Numbered from the stretch's first letter, positions 17,053 to 26,139 are shown. The stretch: DNA of 64,000 nt from Thalassospira sp. ER-Se-21-Dark (GCF_017922435.1 NZ_VDEZ01000002.1:744001-808000), one strand, 5' to 3'. Notes: generated by a model not told the origin, from the sequence alone. A program made the numbers and translations.

Positions 17053-18327
17053 TTAGCCAAACATGTCCTTGGTGATCCCGTCATACCAGGCAACAGATTC
17101 CTCAAATGTATGCCGGCGGACATCGGCACTTTCATCAGGTTGGCTGATAAAGGATGACGTGCTGGCGATCGCGCCATCAACATTGACATATTGCGCCCCG
17201 ACCTTGATCCCGTCATTGGTTTCGACAAGGCTCCAGCACGTATTGAGATAACGCGCCGGAAAGACCCGCGCATCCATCAGATCCGCCATCAGATGCATCA
17301 CCACCACTTTCGCCTGACTGTTGGCAGCAGATCCTGACTTTGGCATGGCGCCCGCGATGGACGCATCACCGATGACAAAGATGTTCTGATCGCGTTTGGA
17401 CCGCATGCTTTCGGCATCCACCGGGCAAAATCCACTGTCATCCGAAAGCCCTGCCGTGATTGCAATGCTCCCGGCCTGCTGTGCCGGAATGATGTTGAGC
17501 AACGCACCGCCAAAGGTATCAAAATCGGTCTCCACTGTTCCGGCTTCTACATCGACACCCTTGATACCACCGTGGATATTGGGCCCATACCATTCCACCA
17601 TGCCCGGATAGTATTTCTCCCACCCTTCTGCAAACAGTCCCTGTTTGGAGAATTTCTCCTTCGGATCCAGAACAACGATCGTGCAGTCAGTGAGCCCGCG
17701 TGCCTTAAGCGTATGGGCGATCATCGAAACGCGTTCATACGGGCCCGGCGGACAGCGATACGGGTTGGGTGGCGCAACCATCACCACCTGATCACCATTT
17801 TTAAGGCCATCAATTTTTGATTTAAGCAATTGCGTCTGTGGCCCCGCCTGCCAGGCATGGGGAGCAATTTCCGCCAGCTCCGCCGAATATCCCGGAACAC
17901 TATCGAATATAAGATCAATACCCGGTGACAGGACCAGCCGGTCATAGGGGATGGTTTCCCCGGTTGATGTGCGCACCTGTTGGGCCGTGCGATCAATTTC
18001 TTCTGCCCGGGCTGTTACTTTGCGAATGCCATAATCATTGATCAGTCGATCATAGCCATGCGTGATCGAAGCAAAATCGCGATAGCCACCCAGATACAGG
18101 TTGGAGAAAAAGCAGGTCGTGTATTTCTCGGAATCCTCAATCAGGGTGATGTTGATTGCCCCACCGGCCTTTTCGGCCAAATGACGGGCCACCGTTGCCC
18201 CACCGGCACCGCCGCCAACAATCACGACATTCTTACGGCCCTGCGCGCGCAAAATGCCCGGCATTGCCATGACACCTGCACCGGCACCTAGAAACTTGTT
18301 GAACGTTCGCCTTGTGACATTGCTCAT
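17053..18327 (-). CDS. soxF: Flavocytochrome c sulfide dehydrogenase flavoprotein SoxF/FccB
   Basis: A 424-residue Tat-exported flavoprotein (TRRTFNKFLGAG, residues 5-16). The Rossmann FAD motif is VVIVGGGAGGATVARHL (34-50). Cys72 in YTTCFFSN matches the residue that binds FAD covalently in FccB. Cys192 (PYRCPPGPYER) and Cys301 (GFCPVDAESM) correspond to the redox-active cysteine pair that binds sulfide. It oxidises sulfide in the periplasm and passes electrons to the small cytochrome encoded just upstream. It is the last gene of the sox run; soxG and soxH of Paracoccus are absent here. Confidence 0.92.
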   Translation of the reverse strand: MSNVTRRTFNKFLGAGAGVMAMPGILRAQGRKNVVIVGGGAGGATVARHLAEKAGGAINITLIEDSEKYTTCFFSNLYLGGYRDFASITHGYDRLINDYGIRKVTARAEEIDRTAQQVRTSTGETIPYDRLVLSPGIDLIFDSVPGYSAELAEIAPHAWQAGPQTQLLKSKIDGLKNGDQVVMVAPPNPYRCPPGPYERVSMIAHTLKARGLTDCTIVVLDPKEKFSKQGLFAEGWEKYYPGMVEWYGPNIHGGIKGVDVEAGTVETDFDTFGGALLNIIPAQQAGSIAITAGLSDDSGFCPVDAESMRSKRDQNIFVIGDASIAGAMPKSGSAANSQAKVVVMHLMADLMDARVFPARYLNTCWSLVETNDGIKVGAQYVNVDGAIASTSSFISQPDESADVRRHTFEESVAWYDGITKDMFG

Positions 18328-18376
18328 TTTCTTGTTCCTGATCGGTTGATTAACGACGTTTCACAAACTCCAACCT

Positions 18377-18823
18377 TTAGTCCTTCGTCGAGAAATAGGT
18401 CGCAAGCGCTGCCAATTCTTCCATACCAAGGCTTGCCATGATTGCCTGCATCACTGAATTGTCGCGCAGGCGGTATTTGTATTCCAGCATCGCCTCGACA
18501 AAATACTCGCGCGGCAAACCGTCGATCACCGGGATCGCATGATTGGTAGCTTGTCGCTGATGACATGTCACACATTCTGTCGCCAGATAAGCGCCGTAAT
18601 CCGCATCACCGGGCACTGCCAATACCTGCCCGATGGCCTCACCCAATGGCAAAGACGGTATCGGTTTCTCCGCACCGGACTCCGCAAACGAAAAGTTCGG
18701 GATCAAGAAGATCCCGAACGCAACACACAGCCAGATCTTATCAATGCCCAGCACCCGAAACACGCGCGCTGTCAAAACCCTGCCACCATCCGTTTCATGA
18801 TGTTGCCGGTGACAGTCACGCAT
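18377..18823 (-). CDS. soxE: SoxE-like monoheme cytochrome c, partner of SoxF
   Basis: A 148-residue exported c-type cytochrome. A long charged N-region precedes a hydrophobic signal at about 30-47 (WLCVAFGIFLIPNFSFA). One haem site, CVTCH (84-88), is present, with Met residues downstream that could act as axial ligand. Its ATG shares a base with the soxD stop (TAATG), showing coupling. Paracoccus SoxE and Allochromatium FccA are dihaem proteins; this one is shorter with a single site, as in the monohaem flavocytochrome c of some other sulfur bacteria. It should accept electrons from SoxF. Confidence 0.85.
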   Translation of the reverse strand: MRDCHRQHHETDGGRVLTARVFRVLGIDKIWLCVAFGIFLIPNFSFAESGAEKPIPSLPLGEAIGQVLAVPGDADYGAYLATECVTCHQRQATNHAIPVIDGLPREYFVEAMLEYKYRLRDNSVMQAIMASLGMEELAALATYFSTKD

Positions 18824-19923
18824 TAATCGATCCCCCCGGCACCGTTTTCTTCATCGCCGTCCGGGGTAACATCAAGAATACGCGCGCGCATCACGATCTC
18901 GGCCGGACCGTCGCCACAGTTTTCCATGCAGGGTTCAACATTGGTCGCGAAATTTGGCTCTTCCAGACGATCATCGGGATAGAAGTTCTCTTCGTTCGGC
19001 AACGAAATCTCGCTAAAGGTTTCATTGGACAACTCAAAGTCCTCTTCTGTGACAATGTCGTTCAAATACAACAGGTAAGCTGTAATTGCGTAGGTCTGAT
19101 CCGCACTCAGCGACCGGGCATTACCAAACGGCATTGCCCGATGGACATAGTCAAAAATCGTCGAAGCGAACGGCCAATAAGACCCGATGGTCTTGACCGG
19201 ACGATCCGCCGTCAGGGTATCAAAGCCCCCCGACAATACCGGCCAGCGTCCCTCACCTTCACCAAACACGCCGTGACACACCGCACAGTTTTCATCATAG
19301 AGCACGCCACCATCGGCAACCGTACCACTGCCAACAGGCAACCCGACACCGTCCGGACGAACATCAATATCCCATGCTGCAACTTCTTCGGGCAGTGCTT
19401 CGCGGCCTAGATGATAAACACCATGCTCAGGGATCACTGCATCCGCTGCATTCACAGCAGGTTCCGACACAGATGCGGTTTCAACAGGTTCTGATGCCGG
19501 TGCGGACTCAGGTTCCGCTGCGGCTTGCTCTGCACTTTCCGAGAAGGTTGCCAGATAGGCGATCACATTGGCGATCTCGTCGTCCTTTTTCAGGCCGGCA
19601 AAGGCCATCTTCGTACCTTTGATATAGTCGCGCGGTTTCGCCAGATATTCGGTCAGGCTGTCGTGGTCCCAGACCAAACCTTCTTCACCGGCCTTGCTCA
19701 TCGCCTTGGAATATTTGAAATCCTCAAGCGACCCGGCAACGCGCCCAAAGATTTCATTGAGTTCCGGTCCGACCTTGTTTTTGGCCCCTTCACCTACGGC
19801 ATGACAGGCGGCACATTTGCGGAAAACCTTCTCGCCTGCCTCTGCATCTTGCGCGTTGGCACTGGCTGTCCATGCTGCGCCAAGCAGAACGATGCTTGCG
19901 GTAAACTTAAGAAACTTCGACAT
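18823..19923 (-). CDS. soxD: SoxD, dihaem cytochrome subunit of sulfane dehydrogenase
   Basis: A 366-residue periplasmic cytochrome with signal peptide (cleavage about after ANA, residue 24). Two haem sites are seen: CAACH (37-41) in a class I cytochrome c domain and CAVCH (213-217) in the SoxD-specific domain. They are separated by an Ala/Glu/Pro-rich linker (about 128-165) that is probably flexible. The C-terminus carries CMENC followed by an acidic tail. It takes electrons from the SoxC molybdenum site during oxidation of the sulfane sulfur on SoxY. The start overlaps soxC by 17 bases. Confidence 0.93.
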   Translation of the reverse strand: MSKFLKFTASIVLLGAAWTASANAQDAEAGEKVFRKCAACHAVGEGAKNKVGPELNEIFGRVAGSLEDFKYSKAMSKAGEEGLVWDHDSLTEYLAKPRDYIKGTKMAFAGLKKDDEIANVIAYLATFSESAEQAAAEPESAPASEPVETASVSEPAVNAADAVIPEHGVYHLGREALPEEVAAWDIDVRPDGVGLPVGSGTVADGGVLYDENCAVCHGVFGEGEGRWPVLSGGFDTLTADRPVKTIGSYWPFASTIFDYVHRAMPFGNARSLSADQTYAITAYLLYLNDIVTEEDFELSNETFSEISLPNEENFYPDDRLEEPNFATNVEPCMENCGDGPAEIVMRARILDVTPDGDEENGAGGID

Positions 19924-21202
19924 TTTCCGCCTCTCCGTTCGACTTCAGATACCAGGTCTGGATTCCATTATTGTGATAGATCGAGTTATCGCCGCGTGCC
20001 GCGCGCAGGGCGTCCTTTGTCGGCTGGACGTAACCCTGTTCGTCAATGGCACGCGATTGCAGATAAAGCGGCGATCCGTCCCAATTGAACTCGTAATAGA
20101 AACGATGCAGCGACCGGCTAAGGCTCGGCCCGTCAATCCGGGCATGCTGCCAGTTGCGGCCACCGTCAATCGACACGTCAACGCGCTTGATCTTGCCATG
20201 GCCAGACCATGCAAGACCGGTAATGATTGTATGGCCACGGCCCTGGGTGATCGGGGCCTGCGGGCTTGGATTGGTAATGACGGATTTGACATCCATCGCC
20301 CAGGTAAAGCGCCGCGCACGACCATCAGGCATAAGATCGGTGTACTTCGACGTTTCTTCGCGGAGCTGCCATGGCTTATCGCCGACCTCGATCCGGCGCA
20401 GCCATTTCACCCACATATTGCCTTCCCATCCCGGAACGCACAGGCGCACCGGATATCCTTGTTCGGGACGCAAGGCCTCGCCATTCATTTTGAAAGCAAC
20501 CAGGCAGTCATCAAGCGCCTTTTCAATCGGGATCGAACGGCCCATTCCCGATGCATCAGCACCTTCGGCCAGGATCCATTTCCCGGCTGGTTTAACACCG
20601 GCTTCTTCCAGAAGTGTGCGCAGGCGGACGCCGGTATACATCACGTTATGCAGCATACCGTGGGTAAACTGGCAGCCATTAAGCTGCGCACCACGCCACT
20701 CCATGCCAGAGTTCGCCGCACATTCAAGGAAGTAGACCCGGTTTTCACGCGGGAAACGCATCAGATCCTGCATGGTAAAGACAAGCGGCTTGTCGACCAG
20801 ACCATTGATCATCAGGCGATGCTCGGCCGGATCCACTTCGGCGACCCCGCTGTGATGACGCTCAAAGCAAAGACCATTTGGCGTAATGATGCCGTCAAGT
20901 TCATGCAACGGTGTGAAGTTGATAGATGATATCGGATCGGCGGTCAGCCATGGCACATCGCGACGTACGACATGGGATTCAAAAGGTGACGGCACACCAT
21001 AAGGTGCGGCATCCACGCCCGGACCGGAATACTGGTTCCAGTCCTTGAGCTCCGTAATCGCCGGATCCGGGGTTCCGGCCGCCAACGCAGCACCGCCGCC
21101 AATTGCGGCAACCGCCGCCCCACCGGCGGCTGTTAGACCACCCTGAAGAAAGCTGCGCCGACTTGGCACAAAATTCTTATCTTTCTGAGGTTGTTTGGAC
21201 AT
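19907..21202 (-). CDS. soxC: SoxC, molybdenum subunit of sulfane dehydrogenase
   Basis: A 431-residue Tat substrate (SRRSFLQGG, residues 14-22) of the sulfite-oxidase family. Cys161 in YFLECAANSGMEW is the predicted molybdenum ligand. The molybdopterin domain is followed by the C-terminal dimerisation domain (VKRVDVSIDGGRNW-type segment). With SoxD it removes six electrons from the SoxY-bound sulfane, so the organism should oxidise thiosulfate fully to sulfate without sulfur globules. GGGAGGGC on the minus strand supports the start. A terminator-like hairpin lies between this gene and soxB. Confidence 0.95.
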   Translation of the reverse strand: MSKQPQKDKNFVPSRRSFLQGGLTAAGGAAVAAIGGGAALAAGTPDPAITELKDWNQYSGPGVDAAPYGVPSPFESHVVRRDVPWLTADPISSINFTPLHELDGIITPNGLCFERHHSGVAEVDPAEHRLMINGLVDKPLVFTMQDLMRFPRENRVYFLECAANSGMEWRGAQLNGCQFTHGMLHNVMYTGVRLRTLLEEAGVKPAGKWILAEGADASGMGRSIPIEKALDDCLVAFKMNGEALRPEQGYPVRLCVPGWEGNMWVKWLRRIEVGDKPWQLREETSKYTDLMPDGRARRFTWAMDVKSVITNPSPQAPITQGRGHTIITGLAWSGHGKIKRVDVSIDGGRNWQHARIDGPSLSRSLHRFYYEFNWDGSPLYLQSRAIDEQGYVQPTKDALRAARGDNSIYHNNGIQTWYLKSNGEAENVEVS

Positions 21203-21249
21203 GGCTCTTGGTGCCCTCCCTACACATTCGAAATTTTATATATATTGAG

Positions 21250-21287
21250 GCGAAAAATGCCCTGCCCGGTGATTGGAACCGGCCAGG
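21250..21287 (-). terminator. Terminator-like hairpin between soxB and soxC
   Basis: Arms 21278-21287 and 21261-21270 (10 bases, one mismatch) flank a 7-base loop. Read on the minus strand the hairpin is followed by GCATTTTTCG, giving a short T-run as in a weak intrinsic terminator. It lies just past the soxB stop (21297). An AT-rich TATATATAAAAT downstream (about 21229-21242) could be a -10-like element for a separate soxC transcript. Partial termination is inferred. Confidence 0.55.
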
Positions 21288-21296
21288 TGATTTTGC

Positions 21297-22991
21297 CTAG
21301 TTCATTCCAATCACTTTCACGGTGTCATTGCGTGGAATATCAATGACCTTGTGACGGGTGATGTAATTTTCCATCAGATCGTAGACCGCTGGTCCTTCAA
21401 CGCCTTCGTTGACGGATGCCCAACCTGCGACGACATAACTGCGATCCGCTTCAATCGGCTCGCCAGTCTTGATCATCGTCATGTTCGAGATACGGTTGCC
21501 GATGCTTTCCTTGGGTGCGCAGCTATAGGCCATGCCGCCGACACGGACCATGTCACCCCCCTGTTGGAAGAACGGATCCTTGTTAAACAGGTTATCACAA
21601 ACGTCCTCAAGGATTTCCTTGATCTGCGTGCCAGTGAATTCCAGACGATAAACCGACGGGTAGTTCATGCTGGTCTGGTTATAAAGATCATCGATGGTGA
21701 TATCGTCACCCGGAAGCAATGTCGTGCCCCAACGGAAGCCCGGGCTGAATGCCAACTCGGCATCTCGTTCTTCCATGATGCCCTGACAAATCAGGTCATC
21801 CCATGTCCCGTTGAAATTACCGCGGCGATACAGCAGACCAGATGTCTTGCCGATAACGCGATTGCACTCGTCCTCATAAGGTGCACGGACCTCGTCAATC
21901 TTGGCGGCCATTTCCGGATCGGGATCAATCACATCCGAGAACACCGGAATAAGTGCTGAATTATAACCAGTTACGCGCCCGTCTTTAACTTCCAGATCAA
22001 CGCGTCCCAGATATTTGCCGTGTGATCCAGATGACAAAAGCAACGTGTTATCGATCTCGATCGCCTCGGGCACGGCATCATGGGTATGGCCGGTCAGGAT
22101 GACATCAATGCCGTTCACAACAGTTGCCAGTTTCTGGTCCACATCAAATCCGTTATGCGACAACAGGACGACAACAGCGGCCCCGGCCTCGCGTGCGGCG
22201 TCGACATTGGCCTGAATGACTTCCGGGCGAATACCAAACGACCAGTTCGGAATCATCCAGCGCGGATTGGCAATCGGGGTATAGGGCATAGCCTGCCCGA
22301 TCACTGCGACCTTGTGCCCGCCAGTTTCATAGAACGCGGTATGCTCGAAAACCGGTTCGTCCCATTCCGTGTCAAAAACGTTGCTGGCCAGGAACGGATA
22401 ACCAAGATCATCAACGATCTCCTTGACCCGGTCTTCGCCAAAGGTGAATTCCCAGTGACCGACCATCGCATCCGGCTTGAGCAGCTTCATGCAATCAACC
22501 ATGTCCTGCCCATTGGTCTTGAGCGACGTATAGGACCCCTGCCAGGTGTCACCACCATCAAGGAACAGAACGTTGCTATCCCCGCGTTCCGCGCGGATCG
22601 CCTTGACCAGCGTCGCGGTGCGATCAAGGCCGCCAAGGCGTCCATACGTCCGCGCCATATCGACATAATCGACCATGGTATGAGCATAGGCGAGCGGACT
22701 GCCGCGCTTAATCCCGAAGTGGGACAGGAATTCCTCGCCCACCAGATGTGGCGGAATGCCTTCAAACGCCCCGACACCGTAATTTTCTGATGGTGGGCGG
22801 AAATAGACAGGCTTTAGCTGGGCATGAACATCGGTGAAGTGCAAAAGCGTAATACTGCCTTTGCTGTCAAACTTCAAAAGATCGTCCTGGGTCAGACGCT
22901 GTTGGGCAGCCACACGGGTCAAACTGCCCATATAGCCGGTCGCTGCGGTGGTCACAGCAGCCCATTGTAAGAATTCACGGCGCGAAAACAT
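21297..22991 (-). CDS. soxB: SoxB, thiosulfohydrolase
   Basis: A 564-residue dimanganese hydrolase of the 5'-nucleotidase superfamily. A Tat-type N-terminus (FSRREFLQWAA) is followed by metal-site motifs: HFTDVHAQL with Asp54 and His56, the SoxB-typical GHWEFTFG, LSHNGFDVD and GHTHDAVPE. It hydrolyses the sulfonate group from SoxY-cysteine S-thiosulfonate, releasing sulfate in the periplasm. Length matches the family (about 560). It is the marker gene for thiosulfate oxidation and sits between soxA and soxC in Paracoccus order. Confidence 0.96.
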   Translation of the reverse strand: MFSRREFLQWAAVTTAATGYMGSLTRVAAQQRLTQDDLLKFDSKGSITLLHFTDVHAQLKPVYFRPPSENYGVGAFEGIPPHLVGEEFLSHFGIKRGSPLAYAHTMVDYVDMARTYGRLGGLDRTATLVKAIRAERGDSNVLFLDGGDTWQGSYTSLKTNGQDMVDCMKLLKPDAMVGHWEFTFGEDRVKEIVDDLGYPFLASNVFDTEWDEPVFEHTAFYETGGHKVAVIGQAMPYTPIANPRWMIPNWSFGIRPEVIQANVDAAREAGAAVVVLLSHNGFDVDQKLATVVNGIDVILTGHTHDAVPEAIEIDNTLLLSSGSHGKYLGRVDLEVKDGRVTGYNSALIPVFSDVIDPDPEMAAKIDEVRAPYEDECNRVIGKTSGLLYRRGNFNGTWDDLICQGIMEERDAELAFSPGFRWGTTLLPGDDITIDDLYNQTSMNYPSVYRLEFTGTQIKEILEDVCDNLFNKDPFFQQGGDMVRVGGMAYSCAPKESIGNRISNMTMIKTGEPIEADRSYVVAGWASVNEGVEGPAVYDLMENYITRHKVIDIPRNDTVKVIGMN

Positions 22992-23109
22992 TTATTGGTG
23001 GCCTCCGGGCAATATTCACCTGTTCGGCAACGCGGCCGACGCATTTAAAGGAAGAAAGGCGGGGCAACCGGGAGGATAAGCCAATCACCCCTGTAGTAAC
23101 TTTTGGGTC

Positions 23110-23970
23110 CTATTGGCGAACTGCCGGTGTCTCGACGGACAAGCCGGTGCCACGCCAGGTCACATAGACCTCAAGCGCCATCAGTTCGTCAGAAAATGCA
23201 GCCGGGAATTCCGCACGGGTATCACGGATGCAACCGCGGAAACGGTTATGCAGTGACACCAGACTGGCCTGCTTCAGGCGATAGGTCGGGAACCCGTTGA
23301 CATTGCCCTGACTGAGATGGTCGGCGCGAATGTAGTTGCCATTGTTCTGTTCATGACAGGATGCACAGGAAAGATTGAGCTGCCCGGTCCGGGTGTAATA
23401 AAGCTCGTTGCCCTTCTCCCACCAGCTCTGCATGTGCCCTTCAGCAAGATCGATGGCGACCGGAGTGCCCAAAGACTGATGTTTGACATAGGCGGTCAAC
23501 GCCTTTTGCTCAGGGGCATCAAACTTATAGGCCTCTGCCCCCATCTCTTCGGTGCGGCACTTGTTGATCTGAAGTTCCACATTGATCGGGCGGTTGGATG
23601 CTTCATCCCATTTCGGGAAGCGTGCCCCGACACCAGCCATGCTGTCCTCGGCATCGCCGTGACAGGATGCGCAGGATTTACCAGCACTTCCGTCAACCGT
23701 ATTCCAAAGATCCGCACCGTCCTGCACTTCAAGCATTCCGGGATTTTCAAAGGTATCGGTCTCCAAAAGGCGCGTTTCTTCGGTTCGATACAGCCAGCCT
23801 GACAGCACCTCGTCAAGCGGGTGACCTTCTGGCGGTGCCGCCCGGGTGATCATCTGGATTTCGCCGTCAATGACGAGTTCATCGTCAACCGGCCCACCGG
23901 CAAACGCAATCCCCGGGACAAGTGCGGTCATGGCAACCGCAGCAGCTTTGGCTATGATTTGGTTTCTCAA
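23110..23970 (-). CDS. soxA: SoxA, dihaem cytochrome subunit of SoxAX
   Basis: A 286-residue cytochrome with signal peptide (cleavage near AFA, residue 24). Haem sites are CASCH at 100-104 and 202-206, and Cys247 in RFRGCIRD is the conserved cysteine that serves as persulfide ligand at the catalytic haem. With SoxX it forms the disulfide between thiosulfate and the SoxY cysteine. The start is a TTG at 23970 behind GGGAGGGAA; the overlapping ATG is followed at once by a stop. Being dihaem, it is the Paracoccus/Rhodovulum kind rather than the monohaem Starkeya kind. Confidence 0.95.
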   Translation of the reverse strand: MRNQIIAKAAAVAMTALVPGIAFAGGPVDDELVIDGEIQMITRAAPPEGHPLDEVLSGWLYRTEETRLLETDTFENPGMLEVQDGADLWNTVDGSAGKSCASCHGDAEDSMAGVGARFPKWDEASNRPINVELQINKCRTEEMGAEAYKFDAPEQKALTAYVKHQSLGTPVAIDLAEGHMQSWWEKGNELYYTRTGQLNLSCASCHEQNNGNYIRADHLSQGNVNGFPTYRLKQASLVSLHNRFRGCIRDTRAEFPAAFSDELMALEVYVTWRGTGLSVETPAVRQ

Positions 23971-24031
23971 GACATTCCCTCCCGATACAGTGGCGGGCCC
24001 GTAATCACCTGGATCAAGGACCCGTCCCGAA

Positions 24032-24358
24032 TCATTTTATGGCGATCTTGTTTTCAGTCTCGTAGACAGAACCGTCATCATCCAACCAGCTGAACTTGAA
24101 TGTTCCAGCCTCGTTAACCTTGGCGGAAAACTCGATATAGGGGTTGGCGGAAATTGCCGGCTCGAGTTCACAGGAAAACACGGGCTTGCCGTTAAATTCA
24201 CAGGTGAACTTGTTGATGATCTGGCGCGGGATGAGATTGCCATCCTTGCCCTTGCGCAAACCTGATTCCATCGGATGGTTGATCAGGGTCTTGATGGTGA
24301 TGATCTCACCAGCCGATGCGGATTTCGGCACTTTTACACGCGGCTTGATATTGTCCAT
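24032..24358 (-). CDS. soxZ: SoxZ, subunit of the SoxYZ carrier
   Basis: A 108-residue periplasmic beta-sandwich protein without a signal peptide of its own; it is co-exported with SoxY. The family start MDNIKPRVKVPKSASAGE is at 24358 with GGGAGAAAG upstream, although the frame is open to 24391. Conserved segments are IKTLINHPMESGLRKGKDG and FSCELEPAISANPYIEF. It forms the heterodimer that carries sulfur intermediates on the SoxY tail. It is 20 bases from the soxY stop, so the pair is coupled. Confidence 0.94.
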   Translation of the reverse strand: MDNIKPRVKVPKSASAGEIITIKTLINHPMESGLRKGKDGNLIPRQIINKFTCEFNGKPVFSCELEPAISANPYIEFSAKVNEAGTFKFSWLDDDGSVYETENKIAIK

Positions 24359-24378
24359 TTGACTTTCTCCCGATCCGA

Positions 24379-24834
24379 TCAGCCGCCGCAACCACCGATG
24401 GTCACTTTGACTTCTTTTTTATCCATGAAAACCTGCCCCTTACTGGTCTTTGCGACCGCAACCACATTCTGGGTTTTCGCAAGACGCATGCGGGTTTTCG
24501 CTTCGGCTGCACCGCTCATCGGCGTGAAGTGGAATACAGCGACATCCGGGTTGGGGTTGCCTTCGGCATAGATGACAACCGACTCAACGTAATCGTCATC
24601 CGTCATCGGGCTTGCCACAGACACCTCGATCGGCACGGTGTTGCCGTTTTCGGCAATTTCCGGCGTCGTCAGGGTCAGGTCACTGCCCATCGCGGGTTCT
24701 TTACCACCGGCAAAGTTTTTGATGCTTTCGGCTGTGGCTTCCGGCGTGGCAGAGGCGGACAGCGAGAAGCCGAACACTCCGGCTGCAGCTGCACCGACCG
24801 ATGCACAAAGCATTTGGCGTCGTGTGAGATTCAT
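24379..24834 (-). CDS. soxY: SoxY, sulfur-carrier protein
   Basis: A 151-residue Tat-exported protein (LTRRQMLCASVG). Its last residues are the hallmark GGCGG swinging arm, with Cys149 the site to which thiosulfate and later sulfur intermediates are bound. The frame opens at 24894, but GAGGAACC precedes the ATG at 24834, and the Tat signal begins there. It is the central substrate carrier visited in turn by SoxAX, SoxB and SoxCD. Confidence 0.95.
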   Translation of the reverse strand: MNLTRRQMLCASVGAAAAGVFGFSLSASATPEATAESIKNFAGGKEPAMGSDLTLTTPEIAENGNTVPIEVSVASPMTDDDYVESVVIYAEGNPNPDVAVFHFTPMSGAAEAKTRMRLAKTQNVVAVAKTSKGQVFMDKKEVKVTIGGCGG

Positions 24835-24853
24835 CTTGGTTCCTCGATGGTTG

Positions 24854-25315
24854 TTATTCTTTGAGCGTCGCCAAATAGGCCACGACATCTTCAACTTCCT
24901 GCGCGGTCAGGATTGTTTTGCCGACCAGATCTTCGCGGACATTGATGCCGACATTCAGCGAATAGAAACCCGGCATAACCGTCTCTTCGGAGAAAACTTC
25001 TTTGGCATCAGCCACGATGGCGCGAAGTTCGCCCTCGCTCCAGCGGTCGGCAGCACCGTCAAGCGGCGGCCCGACTTCGCCGTGGAACAGCTGGTCGCTT
25101 TGATCTTTGACGGCGTGACATGCCAGACAGTTGCCAAGGCTGCGATTGGTAAAGACCTTACGCCCGTTTTCCGGGTCCCCCGGCTGGCTGGTCAATGACT
25201 GGGATACAGACATGTCATCGAATTTGACATCGGCAGGTGCAAGTGCATCAGCTGCGGCAAGGGCCGGAAGGCCAACGATCAGGCACGCAAGAAAGGTTCT
25301 TGGTTTCCAAGACAT
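24854..25315 (-). CDS. soxX: SoxX, monohaem cytochrome subunit of SoxAX
   Basis: A 153-residue exported cytochrome c with signal peptide MSWKPRTFLACLIVGLPALA. One haem site CLACH lies at 63-67, and a Met in VMPGFYS is the likely axial ligand. AGGAGGAACC upstream fixes the ATG at 25315 rather than the longer frame at 25363. It passes electrons from SoxA to the respiratory chain. It is the first gene of the XYZABCDEF block, separated from soxW by a 196-base gap that probably holds a promoter. Confidence 0.94.
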   Translation of the reverse strand: MSWKPRTFLACLIVGLPALAAADALAPADVKFDDMSVSQSLTSQPGDPENGRKVFTNRSLGNCLACHAVKDQSDQLFHGEVGPPLDGAADRWSEGELRAIVADAKEVFSEETVMPGFYSLNVGINVREDLVGKTILTAQEVEDVVAYLATLKE

Positions 25316-25511
25316 GGCGTTGTGGTTCCTCCTGTGACGATGCCCCTGCCCTCTGTGTGGCATATGAACATCCCCGGTCTGACATCTGGCGGCTCTGACG
25401 GCGCCTTTAGTTCAAGTTATTCAAACTCAACTTTTAATTCAACACATAAATATGATATTTTTAATGTTTCATGTACTGAACTATCAATTATGCACGCATT
25501 ACAAGGGGTTG
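25316..25511 (-). promoter_or_regulatory. Upstream region of the soxXYZAB operon
   Basis: This 196-base gap between soxW and soxX is AT-rich over 25410-25500 and carries three TTCAA direct repeats at 25412, 25421 and 25439, plus GACATC near 25380, the half-site also found in the soxR palindrome. In Paracoccus the ArsR-type SoxR binds upstream of both soxX-side and soxV-side genes. I could not pick a clear -35/-10 pair. Regulatory role is inferred from position. Confidence 0.45.
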
Positions 25512-26129
25512 TTACTGCCCCAATCGCCCCTCTTCCTGAAGCTTCTGAATGATGCGGGCATGATATTTCTGGAAGTGCTCGTCGGTTTCGTAGCCCTTCT
25601 CGTTCACCCAACGAAACATATTCAGGAACGTCCATTTGCCAAACGCGCCCGGCATGGTCGCAACCGCGGCCTCGGCGGCATTCTTGCCGTCTTCCGGTGC
25701 TTCTTCAGGCAGAAAAACGATGGTCGGGGTAAAGACATAGCCCCACTTGCGGGCGGCGGTTTTCTCGCTCAGCACGTCGCCATCGAGATCAATCACTTCT
25801 TCGTCGCCAAACATGTTGTACTGGACAACCTTGAAGTTCTCCTTGATGTAGCCGGATACCTCTGGATCGCTCAGCAGTTCGGTATGCATCTTGGCGCAAT
25901 AGATGCAGCCGCGCTGCTCAAAGATCATCACCAGACGCTTGTTTTCATCCCGGGCCGCCGCGATATCGTCGGCAATGTCGCGAAATGTGATCGAAAACCA
26001 GTCCTGCTTGTGCAGACCATCTTCGCCCACGGTTTCCGCGTGCGATCCTTGTGACCAACTCATTACCAGCAAACCGGCGACCAGATATTTCGCCAAAGGC
26101 ACTCCACGCAACAGATGACGCATAGTCAT
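25512..26129 (-). CDS. soxW: SoxW, periplasmic thioredoxin
   Basis: A 205-residue exported thioredoxin-fold protein with redox motif CIYC (EQRGCIYCAKMHTELL) and a cis-proline region FTPTIVFLPEE. The signal sequence follows MTMRHLLRG; TAGGAG precedes the ATG at 26129, which I prefer to the frame start at 26174. It is thought to be reduced by the membrane protein SoxV, encoded directly upstream, and to keep the SoxY cysteine reduced. Gene order soxVW matches Paracoccus. Confidence 0.9.
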   Translation of the reverse strand: MTMRHLLRGVPLAKYLVAGLLVMSWSQGSHAETVGEDGLHKQDWFSITFRDIADDIAAARDENKRLVMIFEQRGCIYCAKMHTELLSDPEVSGYIKENFKVVQYNMFGDEEVIDLDGDVLSEKTAARKWGYVFTPTIVFLPEEAPEDGKNAAEAAVATMPGAFGKWTFLNMFRWVNEKGYETDEHFQKYHARIIQKLQEEGRLGQ

Positions 26130-26139
26130 GACGCAACTC

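Noticed and set aside
19817-20929. Long plus-strand open frame (370 codons) opposite soxC and soxD
   Set aside because: It is antisense to two unmistakable sox genes, has no domain pattern, and results from GC-rich third-position bias on the other strand.
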